Made by a program: the position numbers and the translations under genes. The notes beneath the pieces were generated by a model. The model searched no databases, was not told the DNA's origin, and saw nothing but the letters and a program-made list of their open reading frames with translations. DNA of 64,000 nt from Streptomyces sp. cg36 (GTDB lineage: Bacteria > Actinomycetota > Actinomycetes > Streptomycetales > Streptomycetaceae): assembly GCF_041080675.1 (NCBI RefSeq), contig NZ_CP163520.1, forward strand, positions 8,089,501 to 8,153,500, read 5' to 3'. Of the stretch, positions 1 to 8,026 are shown piece by piece (position 1 is the stretch's first letter; every line of letters starts with the position of its first letter).

Positions 1-395
1 ACCTGGTGAAGGACGTCGGTGCAGCGATGGATATTGGTCCGCTCGGCCTCGATGTCGAGCGACGCGGGCACCACGTCCTGGGCCCAGGAGTGCGCGGCGA
101 TCTCGTGGCCGGCCTCGTGCGCGGCCCGGACGGCCGCGGGGTGCCGCTCGGCCACCAGTCCGCTGACGCCGACGGTGGCGGGCAGGTCACCGAGGACGTC
201 GAGCAGTCGCCAGATGCCGGTGGTGACGCCGTAGTTGGCCCAGGAGGTGCTGTGCGTGTCGTCGTCGCCGGGCAGTGGCCACGCCGCGGCCATCGGCGCG
301 TAGGCGGGCCAACGGCCCGGTGACCACAGCTCCAACGCGACGGTGACCAGCGCGACGACCTTGTGTCCGCCGGGCCATTGAATCTCTGCTCTCAT
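1..395 (-). CDS. polysaccharide deacetylase family protein (partial, 3' end outside window)
   Basis: The minus strand from an ATG at 395 reads into the left edge without a stop. The visible 131 residues resemble the N-terminal half of a polysaccharide deacetylase (NodB fold, the PuuE/peptidoglycan-deacetylase branch). They include a segment on seeing the animal-like 'AGHEIAAHSW', where this family carries metal-binding His residues. GGGGA lies about 6 nt before the start. The family hydrolyses N-acyl or amide bonds. The gene is divergent from an HxlR regulator 87 bp away, which suggests that regulator controls it. The substrate cannot be told because the C-terminal part is missing. Confidence 0.7.
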   Translation of the reverse strand, partial: MRAEIQWPGGHKVVALVTVALELWSPGRWPAYAPMAAAWPLPGDDDTHSTSWANYGVTTGIWRLLDVLGDLPATVGVSGLVAERHPAAVRAAHEAGHEIAAHSWAQDVVPASLDIEAERTNIHRCTDVLHQ

Positions 396-482
396 GTGCA
401 TCCCCTGATCGGTGGCTTTCGCCGTGACGCTAATGAGGCGCCAGTTACCTGGAGGTTCCTGGCGGCGGGCTACCGTCGGGGG

Positions 483-839
483 ATGCGTGCGTACTCCGGA
501 AGCGTCTTCCTCGCCGACTGCCCGGCCCGGCTGGCGATCGAGATCATCGCTGACAAGTGGGCCGTGGTGGTGCTGTTCGCCCTGAGCCGACAACCGTGCA
601 GACACGGCGAGTTGGTGGATCTGATCGGCGGAATCTCGCGGAAGGTGCTGACCCAGACGCTGCGGCGGTTGCAGGGGTACGGCCTGGTCGACCGCCACGC
701 CGGGGCCGGGAAGGCCGAGTACGTGCTGACCGACTTGGGCCGGACGCTGGTGGAGCCGATCGCCGTGCTGACGGAGTGGGCTCACGTGCACGGTGCGGCC
801 GTGGTGGAATTCCAGGAGTCCGAAGCGGACCCGGTTTAG
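483..839 (+). CDS. HxlR-type winged-helix transcriptional regulator
   Basis: The product is 118 aa. It has the HxlR layout: an N-terminal Cys in 'DCPAR' (Cys13), the 'DKW' segment near residues 24-26, and a winged helix with 'GGISRKVLTQTLRRL'. HxlR proteins sense electrophiles or redox stress through this Cys and usually control a divergent or neighbouring enzyme gene, here the deacetylase. The frame is open further upstream, but the ATG at 483 directly follows a GGGG tract and gives the normal family length. Confidence is high for the family and moderate for the target. Confidence 0.85.
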   Translation: MRAYSGSVFLADCPARLAIEIIADKWAVVVLFALSRQPCRHGELVDLIGGISRKVLTQTLRRLQGYGLVDRHAGAGKAEYVLTDLGRTLVEPIAVLTEWAHVHGAAVVEFQESEADPV

Positions 840-943
840 CGTCCACGGACCCTGGGGCTCGATGCCCGGTCCGCCCGGGGCCCTGGCCCGGCGCACGGAG
901 CTGCGGTGGGCCTCGGCCAGAGCGGAGGCCGGGGTTGCCCGTG

Positions 944-1867
944 CTACCGCGCTGACGTGTGTGCCGCGCGCTCAGGGCGAATGCGCTGGCTGAGGAAGAG
1001 GGCGGCGCGGTCCAGTGCCTCGTCCGCCTCGTCCAGGATGCCGGCGAACGACTGGAACACGTGCGGCACGTCGGCGGTGATGTCCAGAATGACGTCCACC
1101 CCGGCCGCCCTCGCACGGGTGGCGAGGCGCGTGGAGTCGTCCAGCAGGATCTCGTTCGTGCCCGCCTGGATCAGCAGTGGCGGGAAGCCGGTCAGGTCGG
1201 CGAGGACAGCCGGGCTGAGCAGGGGCTGGTGGGGGTCGGCCCCGGCGAGGTACATGGCCCCGGTACGTTCAAGGGCTGCGCGGGTGAAGATCGGGTCGAT
1301 GCCCTCCTTGGTGTGCATGCTCTCGCCCGTGCGGGTGGCGTCGAGGCCGGGGGAGAACGCCACGACGGCCGCGGGCAGGGGCAGCTCCGCGTCCCGGGCG
1401 GCGAGGCAGGTGGTGATGGTGAGGCCGCCACCGGCGGAGTCTCCGGCGAACGCGATGGTCGACGGGTCGGTGCCGCTGTCGAGGAGGTTGCGATACGCGC
1501 TCAGGGTGTCGTCGAGTGCGGCCGGGAAGGGGTGCTCGGGGGCCAGCCGGTAGTCGAGCGAGTACGACTGGAAGCCGGTCCTGGCCACGAGATGTCCCGT
1601 GAGCGACAGGGCGGTCTCGGGGGAGCCGAACACGAAGCCGCCGCCGTGGAAGTACAGGATCGTCCCGGCTCGGGGAGTGTCGTTCGGTTCGACATGCAGG
1701 GCGGGCCGGTCGCCGAGCGTCGTCTGCGTGGTGCGGATGGTGTCGGGCACGCTCATCTGGGCCATCAGCGCCGCGAATCCGGTGCGGAGCTCCTCGACGG
1801 ACCGGGGGCCTTCGGGCCGCGGCTGCCGCATCATGGCGTCGATCCGGGCGCGCTGTTCCTTGCTCAT
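944..1867 (-). CDS. alpha/beta hydrolase, HSL (fold-3) esterase family
   Basis: The product is 307 aa, typical for hormone-sensitive-lipase-type esterases. The oxyanion-hole motif HGGG is at residues 74-77 and the nucleophile elbow GDSAGG has Ser144. The acid is probably Glu239 (in 'TNEIL', where most relatives have Asp), and His269 completes the triad. It would hydrolyse small carboxylic esters in the cytoplasm; the physiological substrate is unknown. AGGAG lies 8 nt before the ATG at 1867. The gene is divergent from a MarR regulator, and the short shared promoter holds a palindrome, so MarR control is likely. Confidence 0.88.
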   Translation of the reverse strand: MSKEQRARIDAMMRQPRPEGPRSVEELRTGFAALMAQMSVPDTIRTTQTTLGDRPALHVEPNDTPRAGTILYFHGGGFVFGSPETALSLTGHLVARTGFQSYSLDYRLAPEHPFPAALDDTLSAYRNLLDSGTDPSTIAFAGDSAGGGLTITTCLAARDAELPLPAAVVAFSPGLDATRTGESMHTKEGIDPIFTRAALERTGAMYLAGADPHQPLLSPAVLADLTGFPPLLIQAGTNEILLDDSTRLATRARAAGVDVILDITADVPHVFQSFAGILDEADEALDRAALFLSQRIRPERAAHTSAR

Positions 1868-1902
1868 GGGTGCACTCCTGCCGTAGGTAGCTTCCCGTAC
1901 AC

Positions 1903-1920
1903 TATATGCCGTGGCATCTA
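1903..1920. promoter_or_regulatory. candidate MarR operator over the marR start codon
   Basis: An 18-bp imperfect palindrome has arms TA-T-ATGCC and GGCAT-C-TA around a GT centre. The centre falls on the GTG start of the MarR gene, and the left arm overlaps a TATAGT-like -10 for the divergent esterase. Binding here could block both genes. This is a sequence observation; binding is inferred. Confidence 0.5.
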
Positions 1921-2387
1921 AATTGAGCAGTGAGACCGTCGACCTCCCTGGATTCTTCGCCGACTTGGTCAGGTGCGAGACGCGTCTGTACAACGCGCTC
2001 AACGACCGTCTGCGCGAGCGGCACGCAATCGTCACCTCGCAGTACGAGTTCCTGCGCTACCTGCGCGAGCACCCCGGATCCCGCGTGGCGGACCTCGCTG
2101 CCGAGTTCGCCATCGGCGTCGGGGCGACCAGCAAGGGCGTCGACCGCCTGGAGAAACAGGGATGTGTCGTGCGGCAGCCCAATCCGTCCGACCGCCGGTC
2201 CTCCCTGCTGGCCCTGACCGGCGACGGCTCGCGGCTCGTCGACGCTGCGGAGAAGACCTTCACCGAGGGACTCGCCGAACTGATCGGGGACACGCTCGAC
2301 GGCTCAGCTGCCTCGGCCGCCGCCCACGCCCTCGCCACGCTGCGCTCCGCGCTCGAACACCACCAGATCGGCACGCCCACGGGCTGA
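1911..2387 (+). CDS. MarR-family transcriptional regulator
   Basis: The product is 158 aa with a winged helix around residues 45-105, including the wing 'NPSDRRSSLLALTGDG', a MarR hallmark. MarR dimers usually repress a divergent gene until a small aromatic or toxic ligand binds; here that gene is the esterase. The GTG at 1911 has no Shine-Dalgarno sequence. It sits about 7 nt after a TACACT box (1898-1903), which fits a leaderless transcript. It ends in a strong shared terminator. Confidence 0.85.
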   Translation: MASKLSSETVDLPGFFADLVRCETRLYNALNDRLRERHAIVTSQYEFLRYLREHPGSRVADLAAEFAIGVGATSKGVDRLEKQGCVVRQPNPSDRRSSLLALTGDGSRLVDAAEKTFTEGLAELIGDTLDGSAASAAAHALATLRSALEHHQIGTPTG

Positions 2388-2475
2388 CGGGCAACGTCCT
2401 GGCCCCCCGGGCGAACGGTGGTGGCCGGCCCGCACCGGCGCGAACGGGAGGCCCGTGAGCGTCTGACCACGTGGC

Positions 2476-2519
2476 GGAGCCCCGTGCGTACCGCGACGCG
2501 GCGGTACGCACGGGGCTCC
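2476..2519. terminator. bidirectional terminator hairpin
   Basis: A perfect 19-bp stem (2476-2494 pairing with 2501-2519) encloses a 6-nt loop. It sits between the convergent MarR gene and the small secreted-protein gene, so it can end transcription from both sides. No U-tract is present, which is normal for these genomes. Confidence 0.85.
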
Positions 2520-2537
2520 TCGGCGAGAACGCCTGCC

Positions 2538-2879
2538 TTACGCCTTGATGTTGACGACCTTCATCTCCAGCGGGTACCCGGACGAGCCGCAGTTGAGCGT
2601 GGACGCCTTCTCCTGGCCGAGCTTGCGGTAGCCCTGGTCACCCTTGTAAGGACCGTTCACGCCGCCCGGACCGCCGCACTTGGCCTGCACGTACCAGGTC
2701 CCGTTGCCCGACGTACACCAGCCCACGGCCACGTGGTCGCTGTTGTGCGAGACGTACGCCTTGCAGCCCGTCGGGCCGACCGCCGCGCTCGCCGAGGGGG
2801 CCGCGCCCAGCATCACACCGGCCGCCAGCAGCCCCACCGCAGAGGCCACGCCGCCCAGCTTCTTCATCCTGTCGTTCAT
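2538..2879 (-). CDS. small secreted Cys-containing protein
   Basis: The product is 113 aa. It has a signal peptide (basic start, hydrophobic core, 'ASAA' cleavage region near residue 33) and a mature part of about 80 aa with four Cys residues that could form two disulfides. I do not recognise a family. GGGAG/GGGA precedes the ATG at 2879; an in-frame GTG six codons upstream would put the hydrophobic core farther from the N terminus. The gene stands alone and ends in the 2476-2519 hairpin. An 18-bp palindrome lies 220 bp upstream. Confidence 0.75.
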   Translation of the reverse strand: MNDRMKKLGGVASAVGLLAAGVMLGAAPSASAAVGPTGCKAYVSHNSDHVAVGWCTSGNGTWYVQAKCGGPGGVNGPYKGDQGYRKLGQEKASTLNCGSSGYPLEMKVVNIKA

Positions 2880-3100
2880 GTGTTCCCACTCCCGCAAGAA
2901 GTTCGGCTTGAGTGAGCGAGGCTAGTGCGCTTGAGGGATGCTCGCGTCCTACTGGAAGACGATGACGAACCGCTTTCCGGAGACTCCCTGTTGCGCCAAC
3001 AGGCGTTGAATCGGCAGCGGAGCTGTGAGCCGGCCCAAGAGGCCGGGGAAGGGCGGGGAGTCTCGCGCAGCTCCTGAACGGCATGAGCGCGTCGGGCCCC

Positions 3101-3118
3101 AGTTGTCCGCGGACAACT
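3101..3118. repeat. 18-bp perfect palindrome in a TTGTCC cluster
   Basis: The palindrome is AGTTGTCCGCGGACAACT. The half GCGGACAACTC recurs at 3173-3183, and further TTGTCC or GGACAA copies lie at 3123 (TTGTCCACT) and 3209. Streptomyces DnaA boxes resemble TTGTCCACA, and repressor operators can look like this palindrome. Either reading is possible. Confidence 0.55.
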
Positions 3119-3384
3119 CGGCTTGTCCACTCCCTGCCCCCCGGCTGACCTGCGCGTTCAAGCCGGCGCCGCGCGGACAACTCTGTGGCCGTGCAGTGTC
3201 GGGGCACGGGACAACACCAGAGAACACCCGCCCCGTGGCGGCGTCCAGCGCACCGCCCGCCGTTGGCTCGATCGCGTGGGAAAACGGCGCGCGTGCGACT
3301 CGGTGGAGTACCGGACGCCAGGGCGCGGGCCCACGGCGCCCGTCACCGACGGCCCGTACCTCGGCGCAGTACGGGGGCCGGGCC

Positions 3385-3558
3385 AGAACACCACATATCA
3401 ATAGCGCCACATATCAACTCAGCAGTGACCGCCGCTACAAGGGCTCAGTGCAGATCAACAGCACGCACGGCACGGCTCGTTGCGTCGGCTCCACGCCCAC
3501 ATGGGACTTCAGCGGTGCCGGTGTCGTCGATCAGGGCACCGGCGACCTGCACTGCTGA
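3385..3558 (+). pseudogene. possible tail of a degraded secreted-protein gene
   Basis: One + frame ends at a TGA at 3556-3558 and reads as a plausible protein C terminus with polar, Gly/Asp/Thr-rich sequence and two Cys, ending in 'GDLHC'. No start codon or signal peptide is attached, and the upstream sequence lacks coding character. I read it as a remnant, not a working gene. Confidence 0.3.
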
Positions 3559-3668
3559 CCACAGACTGCCGAGGCCGGGCACGCCGCGCACTTCCCGCGG
3601 CACGAGAACGCACCGGCCCCGGCGGAACCAGAAGGATCAACTCAACCGAACCAACCCACGGAGGAATC

Positions 3669-3743
3669 ATGGTTGCGCTCGTCGGACGCTACTGCCGCTT
3701 TGCGATCAGCACGATGACCGCCGCAGTCTTCACGACCGGCTGA
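3669..3743 (+). CDS. 24-codon small ORF with strong ribosome-binding site
   Basis: An ATG at 3669 follows GGAGGA with 3-5 nt spacing and opens a 24-residue ORF (start 'MVALVGRYCRF') that ends 36 bp before a perfect 14-bp terminator hairpin. The protein has a basic and hydrophobic start but no family I recognise. It could be a leader peptide, a micro-protein or the 5' stub of a lost gene. Confidence 0.35.
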   Translation: MVALVGRYCRFAISTMTAAVFTTG

Positions 3744-3779
3744 CGGCCCGCACGTTGATCGTCGCTGACTGACATCAGA

Positions 3780-3810
3780 GCGGGTGGCCGGTGCCTCACC
3801 GGCCACCCGC
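3780..3810. terminator. terminator hairpin
   Basis: A perfect 14-bp stem (3780-3793 with 3797-3810) has a 3-nt loop. It lies between the small ORF and the PaaK-like gene and insulates the latter from upstream transcription. Confidence 0.75.
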
Positions 3811-3833
3811 GCCACAAGGGGGAGGCCAGGTAC

Positions 3834-5294
3834 GTGTTCGGGACCATGATCCGGCAGATCCGGTACGGCGCACAGATGCTGGGCGGCGGGCAGCTGACCG
3901 TGAGCGGTCTGCGGGGGACCGTGGCCGATCTGCGGGCGACGATCGAGGAGTTCGGCGAGCCCGGTGAGGAAGCCGCCGTGATGCTGCCGGGCGGCACCGA
4001 GCCGGATCCGCAGATCCAGCGGACGATGGCCGACCGCCGACTCAAACTGACGGTACGGCAAGCCGCCGCCCACGTCCCCTACTACCGCCGCCTCTTCGCC
4101 GACCTGGACCTGAACCCCCGGGACATCTCCCTCGACACGCTCGCGCTGCTGCCGCCGACGCCGAAGTCGGCGCTGCGCGCCGCGTCCTCGGCCTTCGTCT
4201 CCGAGCGCTCCGAGCCGGTCCTCCTCGCCCAGACCACCGGGACGACCGGCACACCGACGAGCGTGTGGTTCTCCCAGTACGAGCTCGAACTCGCCGCCGC
4301 GCTGTCGGCCATGTCGTTCCTGATGGGTTCCGGCCTGCGCAGCAGACACATCGTGCTCAGCACGATCAGCTCCCGGGCGACCCTGGCCAAGCTCAACGTC
4401 CAGCGCTCGCTCGCGATGGTCGGCGCCGGATTCCTCGCCATGGGGACCGTGGACCCCCGGATCATCATCGACCGGCTCGCCACCCCGATGCGGCTGCCGG
4501 GCAAAGAGCCCCAGGTCACCCACCTCATCGTCACCGCATCCGTCCTCGGCGGCCTCGTCCAGACCGCCGAGCGCGACGGCTGGGCCCCCGCCGACTTCGG
4601 CCTGCGGCAGATTTTCGTAGGCGGTGAAATACTCAGCGACCCGCTGCGCAGCCGTGCCGAAGAGGCGTTCGGGGCGCGGATCACCGACACGTATTCGATG
4701 ACCGAGACGATGCCGACCGCCGGTCTGGCCTGCGAGCAGGGCCACCTCCACCTCTCCGCGGAACAGGCCCACATCGAGGTGCTCGACCCCCTGACCCACA
4801 CCCCGGCCGGACCCGGCGAGCCCGGCACCCTGGTCGTGACGCCCTACACGCAGTACCGCGACACCACGCTCCTGCTGCGGTACGACACCGGCGACCTCGT
4901 CCGCCGCCTGCCCGGCACCGAACCCCTCACCTGCACCCTGCACGGCATGCCCGCCACCTCACGGATCCTCGGCCGGCACAGCAACCTCCCCACGGAGCTC
5001 ACCGCTCGTGCCGTCCTCGACCGTCTCCAGGGCGAACGGCGCCTGCCGCTGCCGACCCGGTACGCGGTGTCGGCCGCTCCGGACGGCCCCCGGCTGTATG
5101 TGGTCGCGGACCGCCCGTCGGCGGCGCTGCTCGGCAGCGTCGAGGAACGGTGCGACGGCCTCGGTCTGAGCAGCGTGGTGCTGGTGGAGGAGCCCGGCGA
5201 ACTCCCCGCCCCCTGCCACGTCAGGGCCGATCTGACCGAGCACAGCTTCGAGCTGCCTGCCCCGCGTCTCCAGCCGGTCCGGAGCGCCCCATGA
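3834..5294 (+). CDS. PaaK-like adenylate-forming enzyme (phenylacetate-CoA ligase family)
   Basis: The product is 486 aa. The P-loop-like motif 'TTGTTGTPT' is near residues 133-141, followed by the 'YSMTE' region near 290 and a hinge region 'LRYDTGDLV' near 350, in the order seen in phenylacetate-CoA ligase/coenzyme F390 synthetase-type enzymes. The family activates a carboxylate with ATP and usually passes it to CoA or another acceptor. The GTG at 3834 follows GGGGGAGG; an ATG four codons later is an alternative. The stop overlaps the start of the next membrane-protein gene (ATGA), so the two are translated together. The substrate is unknown. Confidence 0.75.
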   Translation: MFGTMIRQIRYGAQMLGGGQLTVSGLRGTVADLRATIEEFGEPGEEAAVMLPGGTEPDPQIQRTMADRRLKLTVRQAAAHVPYYRRLFADLDLNPRDISLDTLALLPPTPKSALRAASSAFVSERSEPVLLAQTTGTTGTPTSVWFSQYELELAAALSAMSFLMGSGLRSRHIVLSTISSRATLAKLNVQRSLAMVGAGFLAMGTVDPRIIIDRLATPMRLPGKEPQVTHLIVTASVLGGLVQTAERDGWAPADFGLRQIFVGGEILSDPLRSRAEEAFGARITDTYSMTETMPTAGLACEQGHLHLSAEQAHIEVLDPLTHTPAGPGEPGTLVVTPYTQYRDTTLLLRYDTGDLVRRLPGTEPLTCTLHGMPATSRILGRHSNLPTELTARAVLDRLQGERRLPLPTRYAVSAAPDGPRLYVVADRPSAALLGSVEERCDGLGLSSVVLVEEPGELPAPCHVRADLTEHSFELPAPRLQPVRSAP

Positions 5295-6376
5295 GCAAAC
5301 TCGCCCAGGCCCTCACCCTGCTGGCCGCGCTGGCGGTCCTCATCGCGCTCGCCGCGCTCTACCTGCGGCACGTCCGTATGCCGCGCCCGCCGGTGGGGCG
5401 CTTCGTCCGCTCGGACATCGCGGTGCTGACCGTCACCCTGGTGTCGATGCCGCCGATCTACCTGCATCTGCCGCGCGTCCTGACGGCGTGCGCGTTCGGC
5501 GCGGTCTTCCTGGGCGCCTGTTCCATGGCGCTGTCCCCGGTCGTGGGAGGAAGGCGCGGCGCGGCGGTCGCGCTGGCCCTTGGCGCCGTCGTCCTCGCCG
5601 CGCATCTGGCGGGCTGGGTGCCCCTGCGGATCGCCGCGGGTGATCTGCTGCTGGTTCTCGCGGTGATCGGGGTCAGCAACCTGTGGGCCCAGACCGGCAT
5701 GACCGCCGGGCAGGTGGCGGTGCTGGCCGGTCTGCTGGCACCGTACGACCTGCTGGCCACGGGGCTGACCTCGGTCACCGCCCAGCTCGTGCAGCACTTC
5801 GCGGGCATGCCGGTCGGCCCGATGCTCGCCGTCAACGACGGCACCTCACCCATCGGGGCGGGGCTGGGCGACTGTCTGATGCTGGCCCTGTGGCCGCTCG
5901 TCGCCACCAAGGCGTTCGGACGGGCGGCCGGCTGGTCCGGCGCGGTCATCGGCCTGCTCGTGGTGTCCGTGGTCCTCGCGGGAGCCGTCGACGGCCGGGT
6001 CCACGGCGGTGTGCCGCTCCTGACCGGACTCGGCCCGTGCATCGTCGCGCAGTACGCCTACTGGCGCATCCGCCGAGGACCCGAGCGCCGTACCGTCGAC
6101 TGGCGCGGCACCGCTGTGGACCCGCCCACCGACCCCTTCCACGGGCAGGACGTGGCCGTCGCCCTGGCACTCGCCGACGAGCACGGCGAGGCGGGATGGC
6201 TGGCCGTCGTCGAGGGCCGCGCCGTCGGCCACGCCCCCTCTCCCGGCGGCGCCCGCCGCGCGGCCCGTGTGGCCGGACATGCGGCGATACCGGTGGTCGT
6301 CGCGGTACGGTCTGGTGGGGCGGCAGGAAAGACGAATGCCTCTTCTCAGCCGGTGGCTGGCCCGGGACCGGAGTGA
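5291..6376 (+). CDS. nine-helix membrane protein, presenilin/SPP-like GxGD aspartyl protease candidate
   Basis: The product is 361 aa. Hydropathy by eye gives nine helices between residues 5 and 258, then a soluble tail of about 100 aa. 'YD' (Asp153) lies in helix 6, 'GLGD' (Asp194) opens helix 7, and 'VPLL' (Pro242) opens helix 9. Presenilin and signal peptide peptidase have nine helices with YD in helix 6, GxGD in helix 7 and PAL at helix 9, with similar spacing (here 41 and 48 residues). PAL is PLL here. If active it would cut membrane helices. It is translationally coupled to the PaaK-like gene upstream. The alternative is an unrelated membrane protein with chance motifs. Confidence 0.6.
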   Translation: MSKLAQALTLLAALAVLIALAALYLRHVRMPRPPVGRFVRSDIAVLTVTLVSMPPIYLHLPRVLTACAFGAVFLGACSMALSPVVGGRRGAAVALALGAVVLAAHLAGWVPLRIAAGDLLLVLAVIGVSNLWAQTGMTAGQVAVLAGLLAPYDLLATGLTSVTAQLVQHFAGMPVGPMLAVNDGTSPIGAGLGDCLMLALWPLVATKAFGRAAGWSGAVIGLLVVSVVLAGAVDGRVHGGVPLLTGLGPCIVAQYAYWRIRRGPERRTVDWRGTAVDPPTDPFHGQDVAVALALADEHGEAGWLAVVEGRAVGHAPSPGGARRAARVAGHAAIPVVVAVRSGGAAGKTNASSQPVAGPGPE

Positions 6377-6477
6377 TCGCCGCTCGAACCTCTGCGGCGC
6401 GCGGGTTCACGCTGCGCATAATCCGCCCGCAGCGCAAAGCGAACCGGCCTTCCTCGGCTGCCGGTTAGCGTTGCGCC

Positions 6478-7197
6478 ATGGACCTCATCCAGATCACCCC
6501 GACTGTCTGGCAACTTCCTTTCCCCGTCGGGCACGTTCACGTCGTGCGTCTGCCGGACGGATACGCCCTGATCGATACCGGTGTGCCGGGGTCCGCCCCG
6601 GCGATTCTGGCGGCCCTCGGTCAGCTGGGCGGCCGTCCTCAAGACGTGCGGCAGATCGTGCTGACCCACTCCCACGTCGACCACATGGGCTCGGCCGCGG
6701 ATCTCGTCGCAGCAACGGGTGCCGAGGTCTTGGCCGGTGTGCTGGACGCCCCGTACATCCGCGGCACCGAGCCCGAACCCGAGCCGGTGTTCACTGCCTC
6801 GGAACGCGTCCTCCATGAGCAGGTCATGGCGGGATTCGCCGACGCGGACGTACCTCCTCTCAAGCACGTGGCGGTGGACAGGGAACTGCGCGACGGCGAC
6901 ACCCTCGACGGGTGGGCCGAGACGGTCCGCGTCCTGCATGTTCCCGGACACACTCCGGGAGGCATCGCGCTCCATCTCGCTTCCAGCAGCGTCTTGTTCA
7001 CGGGTGACATCGTCGCGACGGCGGAGGGCCGGGCGATCCTCGGGCCGTTCAACGTCGACCGGGACGAGGCCGTCGCGTCCTTCCAGCGGTTGGCCGCGCT
7101 GGACGTGGAGACGGTGTGCGTGCCCCACGGCGAGCCGTTGCGGGGCGGTGCGGGCGAGGTGCTCCGGGCGGCTGCTCCGGAGGGGGACTGGGTGTGA
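6478..7197 (+). CDS. MBL-fold metallo-hydrolase
   Basis: The product is 239 aa. It has the full metallo-beta-lactamase-fold metal set: 'THSHVDH' (His64, His66, Asp68, His69), His158 in 'PGHTPG', Asp177 in 'FTGD' and His217 in 'PHGEP'. These bind two metal ions in a cytoplasmic hydrolase; substrates range from thioesters to lactones, and this one cannot be assigned. It starts at ATG 6478 with no strong ribosome site, and it appears to be a single-gene unit closed by the hairpin at 7196-7232. Confidence 0.88.
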   Translation: MDLIQITPTVWQLPFPVGHVHVVRLPDGYALIDTGVPGSAPAILAALGQLGGRPQDVRQIVLTHSHVDHMGSAADLVAATGAEVLAGVLDAPYIRGTEPEPEPVFTASERVLHEQVMAGFADADVPPLKHVAVDRELRDGDTLDGWAETVRVLHVPGHTPGGIALHLASSSVLFTGDIVATAEGRAILGPFNVDRDEAVASFQRLAALDVETVCVPHGEPLRGGAGEVLRAAAPEGDWV

Positions 7198-7232
7198 TCG
7201 GCCCGGCCTGAACAGCTTGGGCCGGGCCGATC
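7196..7232. terminator. bidirectional terminator hairpin
   Basis: A perfect 13-bp stem (7196-7208 with 7220-7232) lies between the MBL hydrolase gene and the convergent mgtC-like gene. It overlaps the hydrolase stop codon. Confidence 0.8.
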
Positions 7233-7237
7233 GGTGT

Positions 7238-7963
7238 TCAGGCCAGGGCCTCCTGCTCGGCGTCGTCGTGCGCGACGTGCCAGTGCAGGTCGCGCACGTC
7301 CGGTTCCAGGGAGAGCCGGGAGACGACCAGTTCGAGCGCGCCGGTCACGTCGCCGGTGATGACCACGGTGGCGCGCAGATGTGTGGTCTCGTCGCGTTCA
7401 CGGCGGGTACGCAGGCCGGTCGGTGTGACGCCGGAGGTGGTGAGGGCCTGGAGGAGCAGGGCGCGGATGTGTGTTTCGGCGGTGCGTTCGCACTCCAGGT
7501 GGATGGTGGCGCGGAGTGTGGTGTCGGGGTCGGTGCCGGCCGCCGGGGCGCGGTCGATCAGCCGCCCGGCGGGGCGCAGGACGAGGTGGACGGCGAGCAC
7601 GGTCAAGGTGCCGATGACGGCCAGGTCGAGGCGGCCGGAGGCGGCGAGCACGCCGACCGCGGCTGAACACCACAGAGTGGCCGCCGTGTTGAGACCGCGT
7701 ACGCCGCCCCCGTCGCGCAGGATGACGCCGCCGCCGAGGAATCCGATGCCGGAGACGACGTAGGAGGCTACGCGAGTGGGGCTGCCGGTGTCGGCGACGG
7801 CCTCGCTGTACAGGACGAACAGGGTGGCGCCGGCCGCGACGAGGGCGTTGGTCCGCAGACCTGCCATCCGGGCCCGCCACTGGCGTTCCACGCCGATCAG
7901 GGCGCCGCAGGCGACTCCGGTGGCCAGGCGGATCAGGAACTCGATGGTGGTCAGGGTGTGCAC
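7238..7963 (-). CDS. MgtC/SapB-family membrane protein
   Basis: The product is 241 aa. The N-terminal half has four hydrophobic helices with the MgtC signature ('GALIGVERQWR', 'GIGFLGGG'), and the C-terminal half of about 90 aa resembles an ACT-like domain. MgtC proteins support growth in low magnesium, often by modulating other transporters or the ATP synthase. It starts at GTG 7963 behind GAGGAGG, 63 bp downstream of the NRAMP-related gene. Both therefore probably sit on one M-box-controlled transcript. Confidence 0.88.
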   Translation of the reverse strand: MHTLTTIEFLIRLATGVACGALIGVERQWRARMAGLRTNALVAAGATLFVLYSEAVADTGSPTRVASYVVSGIGFLGGGVILRDGGGVRGLNTAATLWCSAAVGVLAASGRLDLAVIGTLTVLAVHLVLRPAGRLIDRAPAAGTDPDTTLRATIHLECERTAETHIRALLLQALTTSGVTPTGLRTRRERDETTHLRATVVITGDVTGALELVVSRLSLEPDVRDLHWHVAHDDAEQEALA

Positions 7964-8026
7964 CGGGGCACCTCCTCGGGGTGAGCGGGGCGGCGGCGGG
8001 GAGGCCGCCGCTCCGGTGGTGGTCCG

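Larger units (their letters stand above)
2880..3833. other. long noncoding stretch with operator-like repeats and a gene remnant
   Basis: There is no convincing full gene in 950 bp. The stretch holds an 18-bp perfect palindrome (3101-3118) within a cluster of five TTGTCC motifs (3102-3214). It also holds a repeated CACATATCAA element near 3391-3418 in a locally AT-richer patch, a coding-like fragment ending at 3558, a 24-codon ORF with a strong ribosome site (3669-3743) and a terminator (3780-3810). Confidence 0.6.
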
